From Sphingomonadaceae bacterium (GTDB lineage Bacteria; Pseudomonadota; Alphaproteobacteria; Sphingomonadales; Sphingomonadaceae): 17,066 nt of DNA. The notes under the pieces are model-generated. The model was not told where the DNA came from. It saw only the letters and a program-made list of their open reading frames with translations, and ran no database searches. Below are positions 1-6,882 of the stretch, piece by piece; position 1 is the first letter of the stretch; the number at the start of each line of letters is the position of its first letter. The translations under genes were made by a program, and so were the position numbers. The stretch covers positions 1 through 17,066 of the forward strand of contig JACDGO010000008.1 in assembly GCA_013821585.1 (NCBI GenBank), read 5' to 3'.

Positions 1-343
1 TTGCATAGCTGATGACCGCAGGATCGTAGGTGATCCGGACCGCCTCGGCGTGGCGCGTCGTCTCGGTGCTCACGGTGTCGTAGTTCGTGTCGGCGGCGCG
101 GCCGCCGGCATAGCCCGAAACGACCGAGGTCACGCCCTTCAGATGGCTGAACACCGCCTCCATGCCCCAGAAGCACCCGCCCGCGAGCACGGCGGTGGCG
201 CGGTGGCCCGAAGGCGCGACGTCCGCTTTCGGCATCGGTGCGAGCACGGTGCGTTCGGCCGCTTGCGCGAAGCCGCCCGTCATCATCGCAGTAACGCCGA
301 AGGCGGCGGTGAGCGAAAGCGCGGCGGTGGTGAGGCGTGACAT
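1..343 (-). CDS. msrA: Exported peptide-methionine (S)-S-oxide reductase MsrA (3' end outside window)
   Basis: MsrA reduces methionine-S-sulfoxide in proteins using a catalytic cysteine. Visible here are the first 114 codons: an N-terminal signal peptide (hydrophobic stretch about residues 5-29, likely cleaved after Ala-Gln-Ala-Ala), then a linker, then the hallmark GCFWGME motif with catalytic Cys57, and further on GYAGG and HAEAVRITYDP. The family is usually cytoplasmic, so the leader points to a periplasmic repair enzyme. The ATG at 343 lies 2 bp after the stop of a tiny upstream membrane-peptide gene (TGA-GA-ATG), so translation is probably coupled. One oddity is Arg97 where the family normally has Gly in the T-G-H-A-E motif. 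The resolving cysteines and C-terminus lie beyond the edge. Identity is firm; periplasmic location is inferred from the leader. Confidence 0.93.
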   Translation of the reverse strand, partial: MSRLTTAALSLTAAFGVTAMMTGGFAQAAERTVLAPMPKADVAPSGHRATAVLAGGCFWGMEAVFSHLKGVTSVVSGYAGGRAADTNYDTVSTETTRHAEAVRITYDPAVISYA

Positions 344-345
344 TC

Positions 346-447
346 TCACAGCGACAGCCCCGGCTGCATCGCGAGCAGCGCGATCGCGCCAACAGCGAAG
401 CCGCCGAGGAAGCGCTGAAGGAAATCGTTCTTCATGAGGCTCATCAT
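346..447 (-). CDS. Small 33-residue membrane peptide upstream of msrA
   Basis: I do not recognise a family. From the ATG at 447 the product is 33 residues; in-frame ATGs at 444 and 435 could give 32 or 29 residues. A short charged start (MKNDFLQRF) precedes one hydrophobic stretch (GGFAVGAIALLAM) and the C-terminus PGLSL, so it looks like a single-span inner-membrane peptide. An AAGGA ribosome-binding site sits 8 bases before the ATG at 447. Its TGA is separated from the msrA ATG by only GA, so the two genes are very probably co-transcribed and coupled. It could be a genuine small partner of the exported MsrA or a leader peptide that only sets up msrA translation. Seen: ORF, RBS, spacing. Inferred: that it is expressed. 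Confidence 0.6.
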   Translation of the reverse strand: MMSLMKNDFLQRFLGGFAVGAIALLAMQPGLSL

Positions 448-509
448 CGCCTTCGTCCTTATCGTTCGCCTTGAGCTACGTAAGGTGCGCCGCGATGGTT
501 TCACCCAAG

Positions 510-537
510 CTGAACGCGGAGATTGCCTTGCGTTCAG
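510..537. repeat. Perfect 8-bp inverted repeat over the aminotransferase stop codon
   Basis: CTGAACGC (510-517) and GCGTTCAG (530-537) are exact reverse complements around a 12-base loop. The right arm contains the aminotransferase stop codon (534-536). In minus-strand RNA it would form a hairpin just at the end of that gene, but no run of U follows, so it is not a standard intrinsic terminator. It could attenuate transcription into the msrA pair, or protect the 3' end. Confidence 0.4.
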
Positions 538-1736
538 GAAAGCGCGGCGCAGGCGGCCTGAATTCGCGTGCATGCCTCGGTCAGCACGTCCTCCGACGTC
601 GCGTAGGAGACGCGGAAGGCGGGGCTGAGGCCGAAGGCGGCGCCGTGAACCGCAGCGACCTTCGCTTCGTCGAGGAAATATCCGATTAGGTCGGCGTCGC
701 TTTCCATCCGCTTTCCGTGCGGAGACGTCTTCCCCATGCAGCCGGTCGCGTCGGGATAGACGTAAAACGCGCCTTCGGGCGTGGGGCAATGAAGGCCAGG
801 CGCTTTGTTCAGCATGCCGACGACGAGGTCGCGGCGTCGGCGGAATGCGGCGTTACGCTCGATCAGGAATGACTGATCGCCGTTCAGGCCCGCAACTGCC
901 GCGGCCTGCGAGATCGAGCTGGGGTTCGAGGTCGATTGCGACTGGAGCTTCGCCATCGCGCCGATCAGCCATGCCGGCCCGCCCGCATAGCCGATCCGCC
1001 AGCCGGTCATCGCATAGGCCTTCGAGCAGCCGTTAACGGTGAGGACGCGATCATAGAGGTCCGGGCAAACCTGTGCGATCGTCGCGAAGGGCGTTTCGGC
1101 GTACCAGATATGCTCGTACATATCGTCGGTGACGACCATGACGTGCGGGTGGCGGCGGATCACGTCGCCCAGCGCCTTCAGCTCGTCGGCCGAATAGGCG
1201 GCGCCGGTCGGGTTCGACGGCGAATTGATCAGCACCCATTTCGTGGCGGGCGTGATCGCGGCGTCGAGCTGTTCGGGAAGGATCTTGTAGAGCTGGTTCG
1301 CGCCGGCGGGCAGGATGACGGGTGTGCCGTCGGCGAAGTTCACGATGTCGGGATAGCTAACCCAATAGGGGGCGGGGATGATCACTTCGTCGCCCGGCCC
1401 GACGGTCGCGACGAATGCGTTGAACAGGGTGTGCTTGCCGCCCGAATTCACGCTGATCTGGTTCGCGGCATAGGTCAGGCCGTTGTCGCGCGCGAACTTG
1501 GCGGCGACGGCGGCTTTCAGCTCGGGCGTCCCGTCTACTTCGGTATATTTGGTCTTTCCGGCGCGGATCGCCGCGATCGCCGCGTCCTTGACGAAATCGG
1601 GCGTATCGAAATCGGGTTCGCCGGCCGACAGCCCGATGACGTCGACGCCTTCGCGCTTCAGCACCGAAACGCGCGCGCTCATCGCGAGCGTCGCCGACGG
1701 CTCGATGCGTTGGATCGCGGCGGAAAGTTGCGGCAT
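534..1736 (-). CDS. aspC: AspC-like PLP-dependent aminotransferase (class I/II, fold type I)
   Basis: This predicted cytosolic 400-residue enzyme belongs to the aspartate aminotransferase Ib-like group and would transfer an amino group between aspartate (or a related amino acid) and 2-oxoglutarate. Family marks are complete: GLSAGEPDFDTP near residue 35, the cofactor contacts NSPSNPTG (Asn175) and TDDMYEH (Asp204, Tyr207), the Schiff-base lysine in NGCSKAYAMTGWRIGY (Lys239), and the substrate-carboxylate arginine in PAFRVSYAT (Arg375). I chose the ATG at 1736 because the protein begins where relatives do (PQLSAAIQRIEPSATLAM) and because the upstream PabB-PabC stop is only 11 bp away. The frame stays open far upstream, but that part is a shadow of the fusion gene. 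Exact substrate (Asp, aromatic or prephenate) cannot be settled from sequence. It is probably co-transcribed with the upstream gene. Confidence 0.9.
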   Translation of the reverse strand: MPQLSAAIQRIEPSATLAMSARVSVLKREGVDVIGLSAGEPDFDTPDFVKDAAIAAIRAGKTKYTEVDGTPELKAAVAAKFARDNGLTYAANQISVNSGGKHTLFNAFVATVGPGDEVIIPAPYWVSYPDIVNFADGTPVILPAGANQLYKILPEQLDAAITPATKWVLINSPSNPTGAAYSADELKALGDVIRRHPHVMVVTDDMYEHIWYAETPFATIAQVCPDLYDRVLTVNGCSKAYAMTGWRIGYAGGPAWLIGAMAKLQSQSTSNPSSISQAAAVAGLNGDQSFLIERNAAFRRRRDLVVGMLNKAPGLHCPTPEGAFYVYPDATGCMGKTSPHGKRMESDADLIGYFLDEAKVAAVHGAAFGLSPAFRVSYATSEDVLTEACTRIQAACAALS

Positions 1737-1747
1737 GTCGGCGCGGG

Positions 1748-3508
1748 CTATAATCGAAGCAGTCGTGCGGGCAACAGGCCGCGCACCGCGTTGCCGATCA
1801 GGAATCCGTGCGCGAGGTCGGCAACGGTGAGGTCGGCCTCGCTTGCGCACCCTTCGGCGATCAGTTCGGCGCGAAGGATACCGGGGAGAAGGCCGAGCGA
1901 CAGCGGCGGCGTCAACAACGTCCCGTCGCGTTCGATGAAGACATGGGTGAAGCTGCCTTCGGTGACGCGGCCCGACGCGTCCTCGAAGATCACCTCGAAC
2001 GCATGGCCCGCATGGCGCGCGTCGTCGTAAAAGGCGCGGTCGCTGGTCTTGTGGCGCAAACGAAAATCCGGCGGCGAGACCGGCAGCGGCGCGAGCGCGA
2101 CGAGCACCGCGTCGGCGGGCTGCGGCGGAAGCGCGCGCGTCTCGATCGCCATCGCGCCCTTGCACGACAGCAGCAGCCGGACCTTCGCGGGTTCGCGCAG
2201 ACGGAAGGTCGCCGCCTGAAGCTCGTTCCTCGCCGCGTGGCGGTCGAACGCGAAGCCCAGCGCCTCGGCGCTCGCCTTCATCCGCGCGAGGTGCGCCTCG
2301 AGCCGCGCGACGCCTGCGTGCGGATCGAACGCCATCGTCTCGATCAGATCGAAGCGCGCGGGTGACGCGACGAAATCGCCCTTGCCAAGGCATTCGACCC
2401 ATTCGTCGTCGCCCTTCGAATCGGCGACGATTCCAGAACCGAGGCCCATCGTCGCGTGCGCACCGTTCGCCGCGAGATGGAGCGTGCGGATCGCGACGTT
2501 GAACGCCGCGCCCGCCGCTCCTGCGTCGATGCGCCCGATCGCGCCGGTATAGGCGCCGCGCGGAGCGCTCTCGACCGCGTCGATCACTTCCATCGCGCGC
2601 AGCTTGGGCGCACCGGTGATCGACCCGCACGGAAACAGCGCCGCGAGCACGTCGAGCGCGTCCTTGCCGTCGGCCAGCGTCGCGGTGACGGTCGAGGTCA
2701 TCTGGTGGACAGTCGGATAGCTTTCCACCGCGAACAGCTCGGGCGTCTCGACGCTGCCGGGCGTGGCGACTTTGGAGAGATCGTTCCTGAGCAGGTCGAC
2801 GATCATCAGATTCTCGGCGCGCTGCTTTTCGTCCTCGGCGAGGCGCTTTGCCGCCGCCGCGTCGGTTTGTGCATCGGGATCGCGCAGCGCCGTCCCTTTC
2901 ATCGGGCGCGTCGTGATGCGCCCTTCGTCGAACTCGAAGAACAGCTCGGGCGACAGCGACAGCAAACGGTCGCGGCCGGTCCAAACGATCGCGCCACAGC
3001 CCGCCTTCGCGCGCACCCTGAGGCCGGCGTAAAGCGCGAACGGATCGCCCGCGATCGCGACCGAGGCCTGGAAGGTGAGGTTCGCCTGATAGATGTCGCC
3101 CGCCGCGATCAGCGCCTGAACTTCGGCAAGGCGCGCGTCGTAGGCAGTACGGTCGATCGCGGGGACAAGCGCGCCGAGCCAGCCGCCCGCGGGGTCGGGA
3201 AGCAATGCGCCCGCATCGACCTCGGCGAAATCGCGGAACAGCCCGAACCAGAGCAGCGGCAGACCGTCGCCCTCCCGCGCTGGCAAACGCGGCTCGAGCG
3301 CGTGGCCCGCGTCGTAACTCAGGAACCCGGCCGCGTGCAGCCCCCCCCTGGTCGCGGTGCGCAGCGCGTCGAGCGCCGCCGTGACCTCGCCGCTGCGCCG
3401 TGTCGCAACGATCTCGACCGGCCCCGCATAAAGTCGCGCGGTTCCACCCGCGCGCGCGTCGTCGAACAGGACGAAGGGCGTGTCGTCGCTCGGCAGCCGG
3501 ACGCTCAT
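1748..3508 (-). CDS. pabBC: Fused aminodeoxychorismate synthase component I / aminodeoxychorismate lyase (PabB-PabC)
   Basis: The 586-residue cytosolic protein combines two consecutive steps from chorismate to p-aminobenzoate in folate synthesis. The N-terminal two-thirds (about 1-380) is PabB: RPMKGT with Lys204, the lysine expected in aminodeoxychorismate synthases, ENLMIVDLLRNDL at 232-244, and CGSITGAPK at 294-302. From about 386 a class IV PLP lyase domain follows, with Lys487 in RHKTSDR, VTEGSFTHVF at 515-524 and LPGILR at 541-546. The ATG at 3508 has AGGGG 7 bases upstream and is kept for that reason. The amidotransferase partner PabA is not in this window and must be supplied elsewhere. 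A run of eight G on the coding strand falls near codon 55. The gene diverges from sdaA across 66 bp and precedes the aminotransferase by 11 bp. Confidence 0.94.
   Translation of the reverse strand: MSVRLPSDDTPFVLFDDARAGGTARLYAGPVEIVATRRSGEVTAALDALRTATRGGLHAAGFLSYDAGHALEPRLPAREGDGLPLLWFGLFRDFAEVDAGALLPDPAGGWLGALVPAIDRTAYDARLAEVQALIAAGDIYQANLTFQASVAIAGDPFALYAGLRVRAKAGCGAIVWTGRDRLLSLSPELFFEFDEGRITTRPMKGTALRDPDAQTDAAAAKRLAEDEKQRAENLMIVDLLRNDLSKVATPGSVETPELFAVESYPTVHQMTSTVTATLADGKDALDVLAALFPCGSITGAPKLRAMEVIDAVESAPRGAYTGAIGRIDAGAAGAAFNVAIRTLHLAANGAHATMGLGSGIVADSKGDDEWVECLGKGDFVASPARFDLIETMAFDPHAGVARLEAHLARMKASAEALGFAFDRHAARNELQAATFRLREPAKVRLLLSCKGAMAIETRALPPQPADAVLVALAPLPVSPPDFRLRHKTSDRAFYDDARHAGHAFEVIFEDASGRVTEGSFTHVFIERDGTLLTPPLSLGLLPGILRAELIAEGCASEADLTVADLAHGFLIGNAVRGLLPARLLRL
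3341..3348 (-). repeat. G8 homopolymer inside the pabB-pabC coding region
   Basis: Eight consecutive C on the plus strand are eight G on the coding strand, read as AGG GGG GGG (Arg-Gly-Gly). These codons are unusual in a genome that prefers CGC and GGC. The reading frame is consistent with the PabB family on both sides, so the length here is in frame. Confidence 0.9.
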
Positions 3509-3525
3509 GTTCGCACCCCTGCCGG

Positions 3526-3540
3526 AAGCGCGCGGCGCTT
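3526..3540. repeat. Short inverted repeat between divergent pabBC and sdaA
   Basis: AAGCGC-GCG-GCGCTT is a perfect 6-bp inverted repeat with a 3-base centre in the 66-bp divergent interval (3509-3574). It could be an operator shared by both promoters. In GC-rich DNA such short palindromes also arise by chance, and I cannot pick reliable -35/-10 boxes beside it. Confidence 0.25.
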
Positions 3541-3574
3541 GCCAGCCCCGCGCAGTCGGGCGCATGGGTGCGCG

Positions 3575-4954
3575 ATGGTCGCGAGCACATTCGATCTGTT
3601 CAAGATCGGCATCGGCCCGTCCTCGTCGCACACCATGGGGCCGATGACGGCGGCGGCGGACTTCGCCGTTCGCCTCGCGCGCGGCGCGATGCTGGACCGG
3701 GTCGCGCGCGTCGATGTCGCGCTCTACGGCTCTCTCGCGCTGACCGGGAAGGGCCATGCGAGCGATCGCGCGATCCTGCTCGGCCTTTCAGGCGAGCGGC
3801 CCGCAAGCCTCGACCCGGATCGCGCCGATACGATCGTCACCGGCATCCGTTCGTGCGGGCGTCTCAAGCTGGGCGGCGCGCAAGAAATCGCGTTCGACGA
3901 GGCGCGCGACCTCCGCTTCCTCCAGCGCGAGCGGCTCGACTTCCACTCGAACGCGATGCGCTTCACCGCGTTCGACGCCGAAGGAAGGGAGATCGCGCAG
4001 CGAACTGCCTATTCGGTCGGCGGCGGCGCGGTGATCGACCAGGGTGAGACCGGCCGCAACGCGCCCGTGGAAGGCGGCTGGGACGTGCCGCACAACTTCC
4101 ATTCGGGCGACGAATTGCTCGCGCGCTGCGCCGCGACGGGCAAGGACATCGCGACCTTGGTGCGCGAGAACGAGCTGACCGCGCTCACGCCCGGGGAACT
4201 GTCGGCGCGGCTCGGCGAAATCCGCGACGCGATGTCGGCATGCATCGACCGCGGCATCGCGATCGGCGGAATTCTTCCCGGCGGGCTCGAGGTGAAGCGC
4301 CGCGCGCCGGGCGTGCTGCGTCAGCTGATGGAGCGGCAGGAGCGCGCGCTCGCCGACCCGCTGACGGTGATCGACTGGGTCAACCTGTGGGCACTCGCTG
4401 TCAACGAGGAGAACGCGGCGGGTGGGCGCGTCGTCACAGCCCCCACCAACGGCGCGGCCGGGATCGTCCCCGCGGTGATGCGCTATTACGAGCGCTTCGC
4501 GCCCGGCGCCTGTCGCGCGGGCGTCGAGACCTATTTGCTCACCGCCGCGGCGATCGGCTCCTTGTTCAAGGAGAATGCATCGATCAGCGGCGCCGAGGTC
4601 GGCTGCCAGGGCGAGGTCGGCGTCGCCTGCTCGATGGCGGCGGCGGGGCTGACGGCGGCGATGGGCGGCACACCCGGCCAGGTCGAGAACGCCGCCGAGA
4701 TCGGCATGGAGCATAATTTGGGACTGACCTGCGATCCCGTAGCGGGCCTGGTGCAGGTACCATGCATCGAGCGCAACGCGGTCGGATCGATCAAGGCGAT
4801 CGAGGCCGCGCGGTTGGCGTTATTGGGAGACGGCACGCACCGCGTCTCGCTCGATCAGGTGATCGAGACGATGCGGAAAACCGGTCTCGACATGAGTGAG
4901 CGGTATAAGGAAACCAGCTTGGGCGGGCTTGCCGTGAACGTCGTCGAATGTTGA
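3575..4954 (+). CDS. sdaA: L-serine ammonia-lyase, single-chain [4Fe-4S] type
   Basis: This cytosolic enzyme deaminates L-serine to pyruvate and ammonia with an oxygen-sensitive [4Fe-4S] cluster. Its 459 residues fit the one-chain bacterial type: an N-terminal beta domain beginning [18 protein letters not shown] (residues 6-23) and a C-terminal catalytic alpha domain with [13 protein letters not shown] and [22 protein letters not shown]. Candidate cluster cysteines are Cys344, Cys386 and Cys397. The protein ends in Cys459, matching the C-terminal cysteine known in the Legionella enzyme to fold into the active site and bind the cluster. The ATG at 3575 places the family start correctly; the frame is open upstream but only as a shadow of pabBC. 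No strong ribosome-binding site is visible. It heads the five-gene plus-strand cluster, with the S9 peptidase start 11 bp after its stop. Confidence 0.95.
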   Translation: MVASTFDLFKIGIGPSSSHTMGPMTAAADFAVRLARGAMLDRVARVDVALYGSLALTGKGHASDRAILLGLSGERPASLDPDRADTIVTGIRSCGRLKLGGAQEIAFDEARDLRFLQRERLDFHSNAMRFTAFDAEGREIAQRTAYSVGGGAVIDQGETGRNAPVEGGWDVPHNFHSGDELLARCAATGKDIATLVRENELTALTPGELSARLGEIRDAMSACIDRGIAIGGILPGGLEVKRRAPGVLRQLMERQERALADPLTVIDWVNLWALAVNEENAAGGRVVTAPTNGAAGIVPAVMRYYERFAPGACRAGVETYLLTAAAIGSLFKENASISGAEVGCQGEVGVACSMAAAGLTAAMGGTPGQVENAAEIGMEHNLGLTCDPVAGLVQVPCIERNAVGSIKAIEAARLALLGDGTHRVSLDQVIETMRKTGLDMSERYKETSLGGLAVNVVEC

Positions 4955-4959
4955 GGGGA
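4954..4959 (+). promoter_or_regulatory. Ribosome-binding site deciding the GTG start of the S9 peptidase
   Basis: AGGGGA lies 6 bases before the GTG at 4966. It overlaps the end of sdaA. An in-frame ATG at 4948 lies upstream of this site and has no comparable motif, and starting at the GTG gives a clean signal peptide. Confidence 0.7.
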
Positions 4960-4965
4960 ATTTTT

Positions 4966-6882
4966 GTGAAGCGAATCCTGTTGATCGCCGCCAGCCTTAG
5001 CGCCGTGCCCGCGGTGGCCGACACGCCCAAGCCCGCTGCGATCGTCGCGGACGGTATACCCGCAGTGCCCGACGCGCTCGCCGCCGCGACGCGGCCCTAT
5101 ATGGAATATCGCACCGCCGCTTTCGCCGGCTGGGACGCGGCTGACCGGTCGATGCTGATCGAGACTCGCTTCGCCAGCACCGTGCAGCTTCACCGCGTCG
5201 CCGTGCCCGGCGGCGCGCGGTCGCAACTGAGCTTCGAGGAGGAGCGCGTCACCGGAAGCTGGTCGCCGAAAGGTGACGTTCTGGCTGTCAGCAAGGACAT
5301 CGGCGGGTCCGAATTTTTTCAGCTTTTCACGCTCAAGAACGGTCGCCTAACCCTGCTGACCGACGGCAAGAGCCGCAACGAACTCGGTCCGTGGAGCCGT
5401 GACGGCAGGCTGCTCGGCTTCACATCGACGCGCCGCAACGGGACCGACAGCGACCTCTATGTGATCGACCCGCGCAATCCGGCGACGAGCCGGATGGTCG
5501 CGGCGGTCAAGGGCGGCGGCTGGGCGATCGCGGGCTTCTCTCCCGACGCGAGCCACGTCGTCGTCGTCGAGGGAATTTCGGTCAACAAGTCGAACCTCTG
5601 GTACCTGGACGTCGCGAGCGGCAAGCTCACCGCGATCGGCGATCATTCCAAGCCGATCGCCTATGGCGGCGCACAATATGCGCCCAACGGGACTTTGTGG
5701 GTCACGTCCGACGAGGGATCGGACTTTCAGCGGCTCGGGACGTTCGACCCGCGAACCGGCGTCTTCCATGCAGTCACGACCGACAAATGGGATGTCGACG
5801 GCTTCGACATCGCCGACGACGGCCGCTTCATCGCCTATCTCGTCAACGAGGCGGGCGTCAGCCGCCTGAAACTGCTCGATCCGAAAACCGGCGCGGTGCG
5901 CACCGTCGACAAGCTCCCCATCGGCGTCGCGTCCGGCGTCGACATCGCGCCATGGGGGGCGATCGGGCTGACGCTGACGTCTGCAAGAAGTCCCGCCGAC
6001 GCGTTCTCGGTCGATCCTGTGACGCTCGCGGTCACGCGCTGGACAGCGAGCGAGACCGGCGGGCTCGACCCTAACGCGAACGTCGAGCCGCGGCTGGTTT
6101 CGGTCAAGAGCTTTGACGGCTTGCCGCTCTCTGGCTTCCTCTACAGGCCCGACCCCGCGAAATTTCCCGGCAAGCGTCCGCTGATCGTCAACATTCATGG
6201 TGGGCCGGAAGGGCAGAGCACGCCGGGCTTCCTCGGCCGTACCAATTACCTGATCAACGAGCTCGGCATCGCCGTCTTCTATCCCAACGTCCGCGGCTCG
6301 ACCGGTTACGGCAAGGCGTTCGTCGCGATGGACAATGGCCCGTTCAAGCGCGAGGATTCGGTGAAGGACGTCGGCGCGTTCCTCGACGTGCTCACGCGCG
6401 ACCCCACGCTCGATCCGTCGCGCTTCGCGGTGACCGGCGGCAGCTATGGCGGATACATGTGCTATGCGGTCGCGATCCGCTACGGCGCGCGGCTGAAAGG
6501 CGCGAACTGCGTCGTCGCCATTTCCAACTTCGTGACCTTCCTCGAGAACACGCAGAGTTACCGGCGGGACTTGCGCCGCGTCGAATATGGCGACGAGCGC
6601 GACCCCGTGCAGCGTGCGCAGCTCCTCAAGATCAGTCCGCTGACGAGCGTCGATCGGTTGACGATCCCGCTGATGGTCGTGACCGGCGGCAACGATCCGC
6701 GCGTGCCGCCGTCGGAGGCCGAGCAGATCGTCAAGGCTGTGCGCGCGCGCGGCGGAACCGCGTGGAGCCTGCTCGGTCAGAACGAGGGGCATGGCTTCGC
6801 GAAGAAGGAGAACCAAGACTATCAGTTCTGGACGAGTTTGATTTTTTGGCAGCGCAATCTGCTCGGGGAGGCGGTCAAGTGA
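4966..6882 (+). CDS. Exported S9 family (prolyl oligopeptidase-type) serine peptidase
   Basis: The 638-residue protein has a signal peptide (GTG start, VKRILLIAASLSAVPAVA, cleavage near Ala-Asp), a beta-propeller-like N-terminal half with repeated GxWSxDG-type blades (about 50-370), and an alpha/beta-hydrolase domain from about 390. The catalytic triad is visible: Ser493 in GGSYGGYM, Asp577 in GGNDPRVPP and His609 in NEGHGF. It should cleave short peptides in the periplasm or outside the cell; the family includes prolyl oligopeptidases, dipeptidyl and acylaminoacyl peptidases, and the exact cut is not predictable. The stop codon overlaps the next start (GTGA), so it is translationally coupled to the dipeptidase downstream, which could finish the dipeptides it releases. 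The start was chosen by RBS and signal peptide; an ATG at 4948 would add six residues and overlap sdaA. Confidence 0.92.
   Translation: MKRILLIAASLSAVPAVADTPKPAAIVADGIPAVPDALAAATRPYMEYRTAAFAGWDAADRSMLIETRFASTVQLHRVAVPGGARSQLSFEEERVTGSWSPKGDVLAVSKDIGGSEFFQLFTLKNGRLTLLTDGKSRNELGPWSRDGRLLGFTSTRRNGTDSDLYVIDPRNPATSRMVAAVKGGGWAIAGFSPDASHVVVVEGISVNKSNLWYLDVASGKLTAIGDHSKPIAYGGAQYAPNGTLWVTSDEGSDFQRLGTFDPRTGVFHAVTTDKWDVDGFDIADDGRFIAYLVNEAGVSRLKLLDPKTGAVRTVDKLPIGVASGVDIAPWGAIGLTLTSARSPADAFSVDPVTLAVTRWTASETGGLDPNANVEPRLVSVKSFDGLPLSGFLYRPDPAKFPGKRPLIVNIHGGPEGQSTPGFLGRTNYLINELGIAVFYPNVRGSTGYGKAFVAMDNGPFKREDSVKDVGAFLDVLTRDPTLDPSRFAVTGGSYGGYMCYAVAIRYGARLKGANCVVAISNFVTFLENTQSYRRDLRRVEYGDERDPVQRAQLLKISPLTSVDRLTIPLMVVTGGNDPRVPPSEAEQIVKAVRARGGTAWSLLGQNEGHGFAKKENQDYQFWTSLIFWQRNLLGEAVK

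Noticed and set aside
2456..3574. Long open plus-strand frame antisense to pabBC, in frame with sdaA
   Set aside because: High-GC shadow: its translation is Arg/Gly/Asp-rich with no family motif, while the minus strand encodes a complete PabB-PabC enzyme. sdaA starts at 3575 by homology.
1737..3590. Upstream extension of the aminotransferase to over 1000 residues
   Set aside because: The extra part is an Arg-rich out-of-frame reading of pabBC. The aminotransferase family begins at the ATG at 1736.
5347..6816. 489-codon minus-strand frame antisense to the S9 peptidase
   Set aside because: Shadow of a gene with a complete Ser-Asp-His triad; no recognisable domain and no ribosome-binding site.
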